From Laspinema palackyanum D2a (lineage in GTDB: Bacteria > Cyanobacteriota > Cyanobacteriia > Cyanobacteriales > Laspinemataceae), in the NCBI GenBank assembly GCA_025370845.1, contig JAMXFF010000043.1, positions 1-64,000 on the forward strand: a stretch of 64,000 nt of DNA, written 5' to 3'. Positions 35,879 to 44,580 of the stretch are shown here, piece after piece. Position 1 is the first letter of the stretch. Every line of letters begins with the position of its first letter. Position numbers and translations under genes: made by a program. The notes under the pieces were generated by a model, which saw nothing but the letters and a program-made list of their open reading frames with translations, searched no databases and was not told the origin of the DNA.

Positions 35879-36643
35879 TTAACTGTCATTGAGTTGCGAT
35901 CGCAACTGTTCCAATTCATCATCCACAGCGGTTTTGGGCGCGCTGCTATTTCCGGCGCTGGGGAGTTGACTTTGAGTCGGAGAAGCGCCGGTGAGTTGAG
36001 CTTTCATGGCCGAAAGTTCATCATCCACATCGCTTCCCGCCTCCAATTGCGCGAACTGATTTTCCAGATTCGTGCCGCCAATTTCATAAGCCGCTTGAGA
36101 ACGGGCCTCCATTTGCAGGACCTTTTCTTCCATCCGCTCAAAGGCTGCCATTGAGCCACCGGTGTTGAGCGAACCGAGGGTATTTTGAAGCTGTTCGTTC
36201 GCCTTGGCCGCTTGGGCCCGAGCTTTGAGCATATTTTTCTTGGTTTTCGCTTCGGAAATCTTGCTTTCCAAACCGATTAAATTCCGCTTCAGGCTATCCA
36301 CCTGAGTTAACTGCCCATCCAGTTGGGATTTTAACATGGCAGCGGTTTCAGCGTTGGATTTTTTGCGAACGAGGGCTTCACGGGCGAGATTTTCATCCCC
36401 TTTTTGGAGAGCGAGTTGGGCGCGACTTTGCCAGGTATTGGCTTCGGTATTGGCCTGCTCGTACTGTTTCTGGGTGCGTTTTTGGTTGGCAATGGAGCTG
36501 GCAACGGCTTGGCGCAACTGCACCAAGTCTTCTTGCATATCGATAATAGACTGCTCTAGGACTTTTTCTGGGTCTTCTGCTTTGCTGACTAGATCGTTAA
36601 GATTGGCTTTGACAACTCGGCTAATGCGATCGAACAATCCCAT
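35879..36643 (-). CDS. PspA/IM30 (Vipp1) family protein, first paralogue
   Basis: A 254-residue ESCRT-III-like protein. The N-terminal amphipathic helix MGLFDRISRVVKANLND binds membranes; the long coiled-coil region with EDPEKVLEQSIIDMQEDL and QKRTQKQYEQANTEANTW matches PspA/Vipp1. A C-terminal extension with a final helix (DDELEQLRSQLNDS) favours Vipp1 over PspA. Vipp1 forms rings and rods and keeps thylakoid membranes intact. I chose the ATG at 36643 because it starts the canonical helix; 30 residues upstream do not look coding. A second paralogue lies 0.55 kb upstream on the same strand. Confidence 0.93.
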   Translation of the reverse strand: MGLFDRISRVVKANLNDLVSKAEDPEKVLEQSIIDMQEDLVQLRQAVASSIANQKRTQKQYEQANTEANTWQSRAQLALQKGDENLAREALVRKKSNAETAAMLKSQLDGQLTQVDSLKRNLIGLESKISEAKTKKNMLKARAQAAKANEQLQNTLGSLNTGGSMAAFERMEEKVLQMEARSQAAYEIGGTNLENQFAQLEAGSDVDDELSAMKAQLTGASPTQSQLPSAGNSSAPKTAVDDELEQLRSQLNDS

Positions 36644-37194
36644 GATGCTATTTTTCCTTTTGGGGTTTACAAGGTAGGTTTTTATGGACAGGCTGCTGGT
36701 CTGAGATCCCCCGGTTGATTGATTGGGTGGCAACGGTCCTTACCCATTCCATCTCCTTTGATGGTACTCGGTGTCAGCCGGAGACAGAAGGTGACTGCGG
36801 CGATCGAATACCCGAGACTCTCTTGCTGAATCTAGTGTAAAAACTTCATCCGCTTTCGCGCTACATCCCGATATATTTTTGGGTGGATGGACTGCCTGGA
36901 ATACTGACTCCGAAGGCCCTGCTGCAAGCGTTCCGGGTTGAGTCAAGGGGAACGGGATAGGGGATATCAGCGCCTGGGGAGTTTTTCTAAGTGGGTTTAA
37001 TTCCTATCTTAAAGGGTAAGGCTTAAAGTTTTGATAGTTCATCAGCGCTTGCCAATTCACAATATTATCAAATTTGACGGGAAGCAACGGAACGGATTTC
37101 TGGCAAATTCACCCTAAATTCAGAGGGGAACCGGAGGCTGGCTAGTGGGAGGGGCTCCTTGAGGACGGAGGCAAAAGAAACCCTCTTGCCAGCA
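36644..37194. other. Gap between Vipp1-like paralogues
   Basis: About 550 bases without a supported gene, repeat or hairpin that stands out. A 68-residue minus-strand frame has no motif. The AT-rich part near 37010-37100 (TTAAAGGGTAAGGCTTAAAG) may hold the promoter of the first paralogue, implying separate transcription from the second. Confidence 0.45.
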
Positions 37195-37950
37195 TTAGTC
37201 GTCCATGCGATCGCGGAGTTTTTGGAGTTCTCCTTCTATTTCCGGATCTCGGGGAGCAAAGACGGGCTGAAGTTCAGGACGAGCAGAGTTATTCCCGCTG
37301 ATTTGCGCTTTCAGTGCCGTTAATTCATCATCTACGTCTCCCCCGGATTCTAGGGAAGCAAATTTTTTCTCTAGGTCATCGCCACCGAGGGACGCGACTG
37401 CCTCCGATCGCGCTTCAAGTTGCATGACTTTTTCTTCCATCCGCTCAAAAGCCGCCATTGCATTCCCCGTCCCGACATTTCCGAGCATCTCATTAAGTCG
37501 CTCGGATGCCTGGGCGGACCTGGCACGAGCGATATAGAGGTCTTTTTTTGTCCTCGCTTCGACGATTTTACCTTCTAAAGCCCGCATATTTTGCTTGAGC
37601 TGTTCCACCAATCCGGTTTGTTGGTTGATCTGTGCTTTCATGCTCGTCGCGGTATCTTGGTAGGATTTACGACGGGTCAGGGCTTCCCGGGCCAGGTTGT
37701 CATCCCCCTTTTGCAAGGCTAACTGCGCCCGTCGATACCATTCATCAGCGGTGGACTGGGCTTGGCTGTACTGACGCTCGGTGCGTTTTTGGGTGGCGAT
37801 CGCCTGAGCCACGGCTTGTCGCAGTTGGGTCAAATCCTCCTGCATCTCAATCATCGTCTGTTCGAGAATCTTTTCGGGGTCTTCGGCTTTATTAATTAGG
37901 CTATTAATATTGGCACGAATCACCCTCATGATTCGGTCAAACAATCCCAT
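37195..37950 (-). CDS. PspA/IM30 (Vipp1) family protein, second paralogue
   Basis: A 251-residue protein closely related to the first paralogue. It begins with MGLFDRIMRVIRANINSL, then EDPEKILEQTMIEMQEDLTQ, QKGDDNLAREALTRRKSYQD and MAAFERMEEKVMQLEARSEA. The tail (EIEGELQKLRDRMDD) is again a Vipp1-like final helix. The ATG at 37950 has GGAG six bases before it; an ATG four codons upstream is possible. Having two Vipp1-like copies in tandem could allow mixed polymers or condition-specific expression. Confidence 0.93.
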   Translation of the reverse strand: MGLFDRIMRVIRANINSLINKAEDPEKILEQTMIEMQEDLTQLRQAVAQAIATQKRTERQYSQAQSTADEWYRRAQLALQKGDDNLAREALTRRKSYQDTATSMKAQINQQTGLVEQLKQNMRALEGKIVEARTKKDLYIARARSAQASERLNEMLGNVGTGNAMAAFERMEEKVMQLEARSEAVASLGGDDLEKKFASLESGGDVDDELTALKAQISGNNSARPELQPVFAPRDPEIEGELQKLRDRMDD

Positions 37951-38195
37951 AACGGACTCCATATAAGTTGGGTAGTGCCTCCAAGGTCGCCCCGGGTCCC
38001 CGGCTCAAATATGAGGATTTTAAAACAAGGCGATCGCGTTCTATCGCGTTACCGAGGGCTGGCCATTTTTTTAAACCACCTTCCCCCAAGGGGCGATCGC
38101 CCAGACTCTAGTGCTCACATCCTGCCGGTTGCGGACCCGGTACAAACCCTAATCCTATGCTATCGCAGTCTCATAAAGCCTGTGGAGTCTATCCC

Positions 38196-39608
38196 TTAAG
38201 GCTTATAAATTTGCCCCGTTATCCCTTGCTGCTTCATTTGTTCGAGCATTGCTTGAGCTGAGGCTTGATCTTCAAAGGCTGCGACCTGAATCTTAACCCC
38301 GATGGGATATTCGCGCAGGTAGGCATCCGGTACGACTTCTCGCGCCTTCCATAGGCTCTCATCATTCTGATAATCCATCACCACATAGTAAAACCCAGGG
38401 AATGACGCCGGACTCACCCCTGTAGCCGGTGCTCCCGGTGCTCCCGGTGCTCCCGCTCCGACCGTTGCTGCCGGTGCTCCCGGCGCTCCCGGCGCTCCCG
38501 GCGCTCCCGTTGCTCCCGTCCCCGCATTCGGAGCAACGGTCGGGGCGGTTCCCGTGGCCGGTTGAGTCACCACAGGCTGTCCGGATCCAGCCAGATAATC
38601 CGTGGTCAGATTCCTCAACCCAGGGGAAGTTGGGGCCGGAGTGACCGGGGCGGAGTTGGGAGTGACCGTTGGGGCGATCGCCACCGTCTGTGGAGGGACA
38701 GACCCTTGGGGACTGGGGGCCGGAACTGCAACCGGCGGTTTTTCCTCCAGGGTTCCGAGATTGCCTAAATCCAAGGGTTTAAACTGGGAATTGGTTAAAT
38801 CTGGGGTAATTGGGGATGCTTCATTCGTTGAGCTACTGTCCGAGACTTGACTATTGGCATTTGTCCCTCCATTGGCTTGTTGCCGAGTGCCTGGAGCTTC
38901 ACCCTCTCCCATCTGAGTCACGACATAAACTAAGGTGGCACTGGCTGCGACAAATAACAGCATTGACCCAATTCCCAAGGGACTCAGGAAGCTATTTTGG
39001 GAGCGAGTTTTTCGTCTAGCTCGCAGTTCGGCCAGTTTTTTGGCGTTTTCTCGATCTAAACTACTGACTAATTTTTCTGAAGAGTCGAGATACTCATTGG
39101 GATCCTTGGGGTCAGTTCCCTGAGTTGGTCCAACGATCGCACCGGGGCTTTCTGTAGATAAGCCGATGCCATTGGCAGTTCCTGGATGGTCTGCCGATGG
39201 GGGGTTGCCGTTGTCTGTGGAGGTGGCGATCGCCGGAATACCCAAGGGCTGATTCTGACTCCCGTTAACCGCAGCACTCGGCGTTTTTGGCGCGTCCGGT
39301 CCGGGCATCGGTTTGAGAGATTCAAATTTCAACGTCTGAGCCCTGGGCAGTTCTAAGGCAGGAGACTGTTGGGGTCCCGTGCTACTCGGGGAGAGGGTAA
39401 TTAAATCCACTGCGGTTTTTTGAGGGGGGGTCAACCCATTCCCGGAGTAGGACGGTTGCACGGCATCACCCCGTTTTTGTCGTCGATATCGGGTTAATTC
39501 TGACTCTAGCTTGACATCTAAACTCTCTAGTACCGACTGCAATACTGGTTTTAATCCCTGCTCTGGGGAAACTGGGGCGGGACTCGCCTTGGGGGACCGT
39601 TCGCTCAT
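38196..39608 (-). CDS. SPOR-domain-like single-pass membrane protein
   Basis: A 470-residue protein with a disordered Pro/Ser/Gln-rich N-terminal half, one membrane helix (GIGSMLLFVAASATLVYVV, near residues 210-228), then a Pro/Thr/Ala-rich linker containing collagen-like repeats (GAPGAPGAPGAP), and a C-terminal 80-residue domain ending in GVKIQVAAFEDQASAQAMLE and QGITGQIYKP that matches the SPOR peptidoglycan-binding fold. The C-terminus would be in the periplasm and contact denuded glycan. I chose the ATG at 39608, which has AGGAG upstream. It is divergent from the DciA-like gene. Confidence 0.85.
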   Translation of the reverse strand: MSERSPKASPAPVSPEQGLKPVLQSVLESLDVKLESELTRYRRQKRGDAVQPSYSGNGLTPPQKTAVDLITLSPSSTGPQQSPALELPRAQTLKFESLKPMPGPDAPKTPSAAVNGSQNQPLGIPAIATSTDNGNPPSADHPGTANGIGLSTESPGAIVGPTQGTDPKDPNEYLDSSEKLVSSLDRENAKKLAELRARRKTRSQNSFLSPLGIGSMLLFVAASATLVYVVTQMGEGEAPGTRQQANGGTNANSQVSDSSSTNEASPITPDLTNSQFKPLDLGNLGTLEEKPPVAVPAPSPQGSVPPQTVAIAPTVTPNSAPVTPAPTSPGLRNLTTDYLAGSGQPVVTQPATGTAPTVAPNAGTGATGAPGAPGAPGAPAATVGAGAPGAPGAPATGVSPASFPGFYYVVMDYQNDESLWKAREVVPDAYLREYPIGVKIQVAAFEDQASAQAMLEQMKQQGITGQIYKP

Positions 39609-39793
39609 GCCGTCTCTCCTGTGTGATTTCGTGATGATTTCGCCTTGTGGGTTGCTCCCTGAAGATGGGGAGTTTGACTGATTCTGGCCGATGCCCATTC
39701 TTATAATAAAAGGCATGGCAAGTCACAGACTGTACTGTTGCACCACATTTTAAATGTTTCAGTTCAATTCAGTTTAATGTTGAGTTTGACTCG

Positions 39794-40357
39794 ATGGCTT
39801 TTAACTCTCTGGATCATATTTTAGGTGCCCTGGCGGCTCAGACCCTGGGACAAAAGCAACGGGAATATCAGCAGTTGGTGGAGTCTTGGGCGATCGCAGT
39901 GGGGCCGAAGATTAATCAACATACTCGTCCCTTGGCGGTGGAACGGGGGGTGCTGCGGGTGGCGACTTCGAGTGCCGCTTGGGCGCAGAACCTGATGTTT
40001 GAGCGGCGACGGATTTTGCAACGGTTGAATGTGGGACGCTCCGAGGCGATCGCGGATATTCGATTTTCTCCCAAGGATTGGTCTAAATCTGACGTGAAAT
40101 GTCCAGATTTGGCGGAGCAAGAAATACTGTGGCAGGATCATCCTTCTCGGTTGGCTGAGTTAAGTGCTGATGCCGGAACTCCCAAGGGTTATGAGGTTGA
40201 GAATGCTCAAGGGACTTTTGATCGCTGGGCACAAGGGGTGCAAGCCCGATCACAGGGGTTGCCCCTTTGTCCCCATTGTGGATGTCCCACCCCTCCCGGG
40301 GAACTCGATCGCTGGGCGGTTTGCGCCCTCTGTGCTGCGAAACAGTGGTCCGGGTAG
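39794..40357 (+). CDS. dciA: DciA-like (DUF721) replication protein
   Basis: A 187-residue protein with the DUF721 fold in residues 5-95: VESWAIAVGPKINQHTRPL and GVLRVATSSAAWAQNLMFER are the family's typical segments. DciA loads the replicative helicase in bacteria that lack DnaC. The C-terminus adds CPHCGCPTPPGELDRWAVC plus a last Cys pair, a small zinc-finger-like element that is common in cyanobacterial versions. Start is the ATG at 39794. Family clear; the helicase loading role comes from work in other bacteria. Confidence 0.88.
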   Translation: MAFNSLDHILGALAAQTLGQKQREYQQLVESWAIAVGPKINQHTRPLAVERGVLRVATSSAAWAQNLMFERRRILQRLNVGRSEAIADIRFSPKDWSKSDVKCPDLAEQEILWQDHPSRLAELSADAGTPKGYEVENAQGTFDRWAQGVQARSQGLPLCPHCGCPTPPGELDRWAVCALCAAKQWSG

Positions 40358-40864
40358 GGGCGATCGCCGGTCTTTCCTGAAGGCAATTCAAATCCTCCAT
40401 TCTGGCTGATGCAGAGATCTAGCAACCGTGGCACCAACCGACGGGGGTTTCGGAACTACCCATACCCCCACCTCCATTGCCAACATCTCCCTCAAATCTC
40501 GGTCTTGAGTACCTTGACTTATTTCCAATTTGGACCACAAACTGCTGACTTACAAGGCAAACTCTAGGTCTTTATGGCGGCTATCTTCTCTGAAATCTCC
40601 CCTTGTCAGTGAGGCGCACGAGTGGCTAAAATGTTGATCCCCATAATTTTTTAGCTTGAACTCATCCAGTTACGAGGGGTCGAGATGAGTTGGTACTTAA
40701 CTGAATTGTTGCTATTTTTTACAGAATAATAAAGAAATTATTAAGGTAAATTTTTATTGGGGATCGCTTAAAGCTATACGGGATAAAGCCTTGATGCCTT
40801 TCTTGCGTAAAATTACCTTACAGCATAATAGAAGCATCATTTGATTGTCCCCCAAGCACCCATA
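40358..40864. other. Gap without a supported gene
   Basis: About 507 bases. A TTTTTTA stretch near 40646-40660 and an AT-rich block at 40710-40760 should include promoter elements of the downstream small gene. No tRNA, repeat of the main families or hairpin terminator was recognised. Confidence 0.4.
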
Positions 40865-41185
40865 ATGAAGACCTCAAATTGCCAATCATCATCCTGTCGC
40901 CATTGTCGGTTCTATACCCCGGAAGGCCGCAGGGGTGGAAACTGCCAACAACTCGGTGTCCTGGTTCGTGGAGGCTGGAAAGCTTGTTCGTTAGCTTTAC
41001 CTCCCTTTGCTCCTTCGTGGGAAGACATTAAACCCGAAATGATCATTTTGGAAGACCAACGCCTCCGGGTGGAGGGGACTCTATCCCTAGAACGGGCATT
41101 CTACCAACCCTCAGCAGAGCGATACAATGGTCAACCTGACTCGGTAGTTGTCGCGACCAACCTCAATAAGCCGGAGATACGGTGA
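40865..41185 (+). CDS. Small Cys-rich conserved protein
   Basis: A 106-residue protein with five cysteines, Cys6, Cys11, Cys14, Cys27 and Cys41, in the segments CRHCRFYTPEGRRGGNCQQL and VRGGWKACSLALPPF. The C-x-x-C pair and the GRRGG turn suggest a metal or iron-sulphur site. I recognise the pattern as a protein common in cyanobacteria, without a known function. I use the ATG at 40865; a TTG eight codons upstream is possible. It is a single gene, convergent with menB. Confidence 0.78.
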   Translation: MKTSNCQSSSCRHCRFYTPEGRRGGNCQQLGVLVRGGWKACSLALPPFAPSWEDIKPEMIILEDQRLRVEGTLSLERAFYQPSAERYNGQPDSVVVATNLNKPEIR

Positions 41186-41360
41186 GCATTTTCTCTGAGT
41201 GAGCTAACGCTACAACACATTTAACATTCACGTTCATTTCCTAAAAGTTAAACGATCGCATTATTGGGTTGAATCGCTCAGTAGTATTACTCAGCAACTC
41301 GCGCTTCTAGGGTTAAACTCCAGAGGCGATCGCGATCGCTTCTTTTAAACATCAGGGGTA

Positions 41361-41390
41361 AAAACCCGGTTTGGAAATCCAACCGGGTTG
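41361..41390 (-). terminator. Intrinsic terminator of menB
   Basis: AACCCGGTTTGGA and TCCAACCGGGTT pair around AA. On the minus strand it is followed by TTTTTACCC, a short T-run. It lies 41 bases after the menB stop. Confidence 0.75.
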
Positions 41391-41430
41391 CATGATTTCA
41401 AGGCAGTGAATGATCTAGGCAATTAAAAAA

Positions 41431-42264
41431 TTATGGCAACCAGGGATATTGACGAAAATCTGGTTGCCGTTTTTCTAGGAATGCTTGTTTTCCTTCCGCC
41501 CCTTCCTCAGTCATGTAGTACAGCATCGTGGCATTTCCCGCCAGTTCTTGTAACCCCGCTTGACCATCGCAATCGGCATTCAAGGCAGCTTTCAGACAGC
41601 GAATGGCGATCGGGCTTTTCTCTAAAATTTCATTCGCCCAGGTGACCCCCTCCGCCTCCAGTTGTTCCACCGGCACCACCGCATTCACCAACCCCATCTC
41701 CAAGGCTTGAGTCGCGTTATATTGCCGACAGAGAAACCAGATTTCCCGCGCTTTCTTTTGACCGACGATTCGCGCCAAATAACTGGCCCCAAATCCCCCA
41801 TCAAAACTCCCCACTTTCGGTCCCGTTTGCCCAAAAATAGCATTCTCTGCCGCTAGGGTTAAATCACAAATTAGGTGTAAAACATGACCCCCCCCGACTG
41901 CATATCCGGCAACTAAGGCAATCACCACTTTCGGCATGGACCGAATTAACCGCTGTAAGTCCAGGACATTTAAACGCGGAACTCCCGCCTCATCAATATA
42001 TCCCGCTTCCCCCCGCACACTTTGGTCCCCACCGGAACAGAACGCATATTTGCCATCAGTATGAGGTCCCGCCCCGGTGAATAACACTACCCCAATGCGA
42101 CTATCTTCCCGCGCATTAGAAAAGGCATCATACAGTTCAAACACCGTTTTCGGACGGAAGGCATTCCGCTTGTGGGGCCGGTTGATGGTAATTTTGGCAA
42201 TCCCATCAGTTTTCTCATAGAGAATATCTTCGTAAGTTTTGGCGGTTTGCCAGTTGATTTGCAT
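41431..42264 (-). CDS. menB: 1,4-dihydroxy-2-naphthoyl-CoA synthase
   Basis: A 277-residue crotonase-fold enzyme that cyclises o-succinylbenzoyl-CoA, a step in phylloquinone (vitamin K1) synthesis for photosystem I. Diagnostic MenB segments are visible: [32 protein letters not shown] near residues 69-84, [18 protein letters not shown] near 118-135 and [17 protein letters not shown] near 151-167, with a C-terminal [16 protein letters not shown]. Length is normal. No other men genes are adjacent, as is common in cyanobacteria. An intrinsic terminator follows. Confidence 0.96.
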   Translation of the reverse strand: MQINWQTAKTYEDILYEKTDGIAKITINRPHKRNAFRPKTVFELYDAFSNAREDSRIGVVLFTGAGPHTDGKYAFCSGGDQSVRGEAGYIDEAGVPRLNVLDLQRLIRSMPKVVIALVAGYAVGGGHVLHLICDLTLAAENAIFGQTGPKVGSFDGGFGASYLARIVGQKKAREIWFLCRQYNATQALEMGLVNAVVPVEQLEAEGVTWANEILEKSPIAIRCLKAALNADCDGQAGLQELAGNATMLYYMTEEGAEGKQAFLEKRQPDFRQYPWLP

Positions 42265-42580
42265 TTCATCCAGTAGCTGCGCGACGTCAAATTGTGAATT
42301 GTACCTTGCCTGGGGTGTTTGCGCTTCACCAGGCCCCTGATCGCCGCTTCTTCAGAAGGATTCCCTCTGCTCTATCTATGCTAAATGTTAGACAGAAACC
42401 CGGTTTCTTGAGCTACTCCCAAGGGTTCAGAAACCGGGTTTCTTGAGGGTGATGGGGTTGATGTTAGGGAACTCCAAAAAATAAAATCGTCTAGGAGAGA
42501 TCCCCCCAACCCCCCTTAAAAAGGGGGGCTTTTCCAATTCTGCAAAACTTGTAATGCAGAACTTTTTTTATGGAAATCCC
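42265..42580. repeat. Family C pair and dispersed repeat
   Basis: GAAACCCGGTTTCTTGAG and GAAACCGGGTTTCTTGAG (42392-42447) form an inverted repeat of family C. Bases 42500-42583 match the dispersed repeat at 61-165, including CCCCTTAAAAAGGGGGG and TAATGCAGAACTTTTT. The repeat overlaps the stop codon of the VWA gene at 42581-42583. Confidence 0.75.
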
Positions 42581-43816
42581 TTATTGCAAAATGGTTTTGG
42601 AGACGATGCGGGTTTTTTTGCGATCGGCTTCGGAAAGTTCTTGTCCCTCTTGGAGGCGGGTGGCACTGGTTTGGAGGACGGTTGCTGCACCTTTGTCGCC
42701 CATTTGTAAGGCGGTTTTGGCGGCAGTTTGTAACATGGTGGCGGCACCTGCCCGATCGCCTTGTTGGATTTTCTGTTCGGCAATTTGGGTTTGCCGATAT
42801 TTAGCTAAGGCGAGGGTATGCTGCTGTACCGTGGGGTCGATCGCCGGGTGATAGGCACTCAATACATTGGCATCAATCACGAACGGATCACTGAGAATCT
42901 GTTTCCGTCCTGCGGAAGGGTCATCATACCGAATTTGCAATTCCGCGAGGGTTTGTTTACCTTCGGCAAATTTACCAATATATAGGTTGGCTAAAATCAC
43001 CCGTTCGGTGGTCATAATATCCCCTAAGCGCACCTCAAACAGTCCATTCTTGGCTTCTACGGGGAGTTCGATGGTTTCCGGTGAGACTTGGGCGACGGGT
43101 TTGAGTTCGGCAAGGCGAACTTTCGGCATTAGCTTCAGTTGCAGGTAAGCATTGGTTAAGGCAACAGATTGAATCCGACTGAATAAGCGGCTAAACTCTT
43201 CAACGGCTTGTTCCGGGCGTTCGATATGAGACAGTGCACCTCGGGCGGCAGTGGCAATGGATTCGAGGACATCTAAGTTCCAGTGATCGCCGAATCCGAG
43301 GGTGTTGAGGGTGAGGTTGGCATCTGCCGCTTCGGAGGCTAATTTCAGACAGCGATCGTTGCTGCCATGTTCATTTTCGCCATCGGTGAGGATGAAGGCT
43401 TGGGAGACGGTGCCGGTTACGCCTTTTTTGAGTTCTTCGATGCCTTTTTTCATGCCTTCATCGATCGCCGTCCCGCCATCGGCTTTGAGTTTTTCAATCT
43501 GTTTTTTGATGCGATCGGTATCTTCGATCGCCTGATTGGAGATGATCACTTTGGCGCGATGATCGAAGGCGACGATGCTGAGGCGATCGCCGGGTTTGAG
43601 TCGGTCAATCAGTCGATAGGCAGCCTCTTTGACAGTGGTTAACGGGCGTCCGGTCATGGATCCGCTATGGTCCAAAATCAGGCAGAGGTTCAGGGGAACT
43701 GAGGTTTCTAAACCGGCGGCGATCGCGGAAATGGATAGGGAAAGTTGACGCTGAGAACTGGGTTGACCCGCGTCTATATTGGCATCACTGAGGGCTGGAT
43801 GGATAGCAACTTTCAT
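42581..43816 (-). CDS. VWA-domain protein
   Basis: A 411-residue cytosolic protein with a von Willebrand A domain. The MIDAS metal site is DHSGS (Asp49, Ser51, Ser53), followed by Thr in a GGTAIDEGMKKG loop near 128 and Asp in FILTDGENEHGSND near 155. The domain is preceded by a beta-rich start (MKVAIHPALSDANID) and followed by beta-rich and helical regions. It lacks a signal peptide, so it should be an intracellular metal-dependent protein-interaction module. The ATG at 43816 has AGGAG upstream; the open frame above it translates family A repeats and is not part of the gene. Confidence 0.87.
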   Translation of the reverse strand: MKVAIHPALSDANIDAGQPSSQRQLSLSISAIAAGLETSVPLNLCLILDHSGSMTGRPLTTVKEAAYRLIDRLKPGDRLSIVAFDHRAKVIISNQAIEDTDRIKKQIEKLKADGGTAIDEGMKKGIEELKKGVTGTVSQAFILTDGENEHGSNDRCLKLASEAADANLTLNTLGFGDHWNLDVLESIATAARGALSHIERPEQAVEEFSRLFSRIQSVALTNAYLQLKLMPKVRLAELKPVAQVSPETIELPVEAKNGLFEVRLGDIMTTERVILANLYIGKFAEGKQTLAELQIRYDDPSAGRKQILSDPFVIDANVLSAYHPAIDPTVQQHTLALAKYRQTQIAEQKIQQGDRAGAATMLQTAAKTALQMGDKGAATVLQTSATRLQEGQELSEADRKKTRIVSKTILQ

Positions 43817-44580
43817 TAAAATTTTCTCCTGGCAAACAAAAAAGCGGTCCCGATGGGTTGTCCTGAATCCGGGTCTGTTAACTATCTGGATTTTGGCACA
43901 TCCGCTATCGACACCGCTAATGTTGCCGGGAGAATCCCTGGAAGAATAGAGACCCCTGGGGGTCCGGGTCCTTTCTTGTCCCCTCCCCTTGGCAAGGGGA
44001 GGGTTAGGGTGGGGTTCTTCCGCAGAATAGAGAACCCTCGGGGTCAGGTTCCTTTCTTGTCCCCTCCCCTTGGCAAGGGGAGGGTTAGGGTGGGGTTCTT
44101 CTTGGGCGATCGCCACGTCACCCGAGTAGATTTTTTATGCGTAACTGCACCTCTTGTCCCCTCCCCTTAGCAAGGGGAGGGCTAGGGTGGGGTTCTTCTT
44201 GGGCGATCGCCACGTCACCCACTTTCATGAGGCGATCGCCCCTGTATGGAGCCGGGTGCCAACCTCTTTCTTCGTGACTGGAATCTCACCACGTCAAGAG
44301 GACCCCACCCTAACCCGGACCTTGGCAAGGGGAGGGGACCGGAGGACCCCACCCTAACCCGGACCTTGGCAAGGGGAGGGGACCGGAGGACCCCACCCTA
44401 ACCCTCCCCTTGCCAAGGGGAGGGGACCGGAGGACCCCACCCTAACCCTCCCCTTGCTAAGGGGAGGGGACCGGAGGACCCCACCCTAACCCTCCCCTTG
44501 CCAAGGGGAGGGGACCGGAGGTGCAGTTAATCTAAGGTAAATCCCCACAATTACCCTTGTAAGGGGTCAGGGTCTGCGGG
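43817..44580. repeat. Dense family A repeat cluster
   Basis: Three direct copies (about 43977, 44057 and 44154) with the CCCCTTGGCAAGGGG core and AGGGTTAGGGTGGGG arm, then at 44302-44520 five inverted copies in tandem with a linker of GACCGGAGGA. Two of these are shortened (CCCGGACCTTGGCAAGG). GCGATCGC sites lie between the two groups. The opposed groups could form a very long hairpin. No gene is supported. Confidence 0.88.

Noticed and set aside
36740-36946. A 68-residue minus-strand frame between Vipp1-like genes
   Set aside because: No motif, no ribosome binding site and poor codon pattern compared with neighbours.
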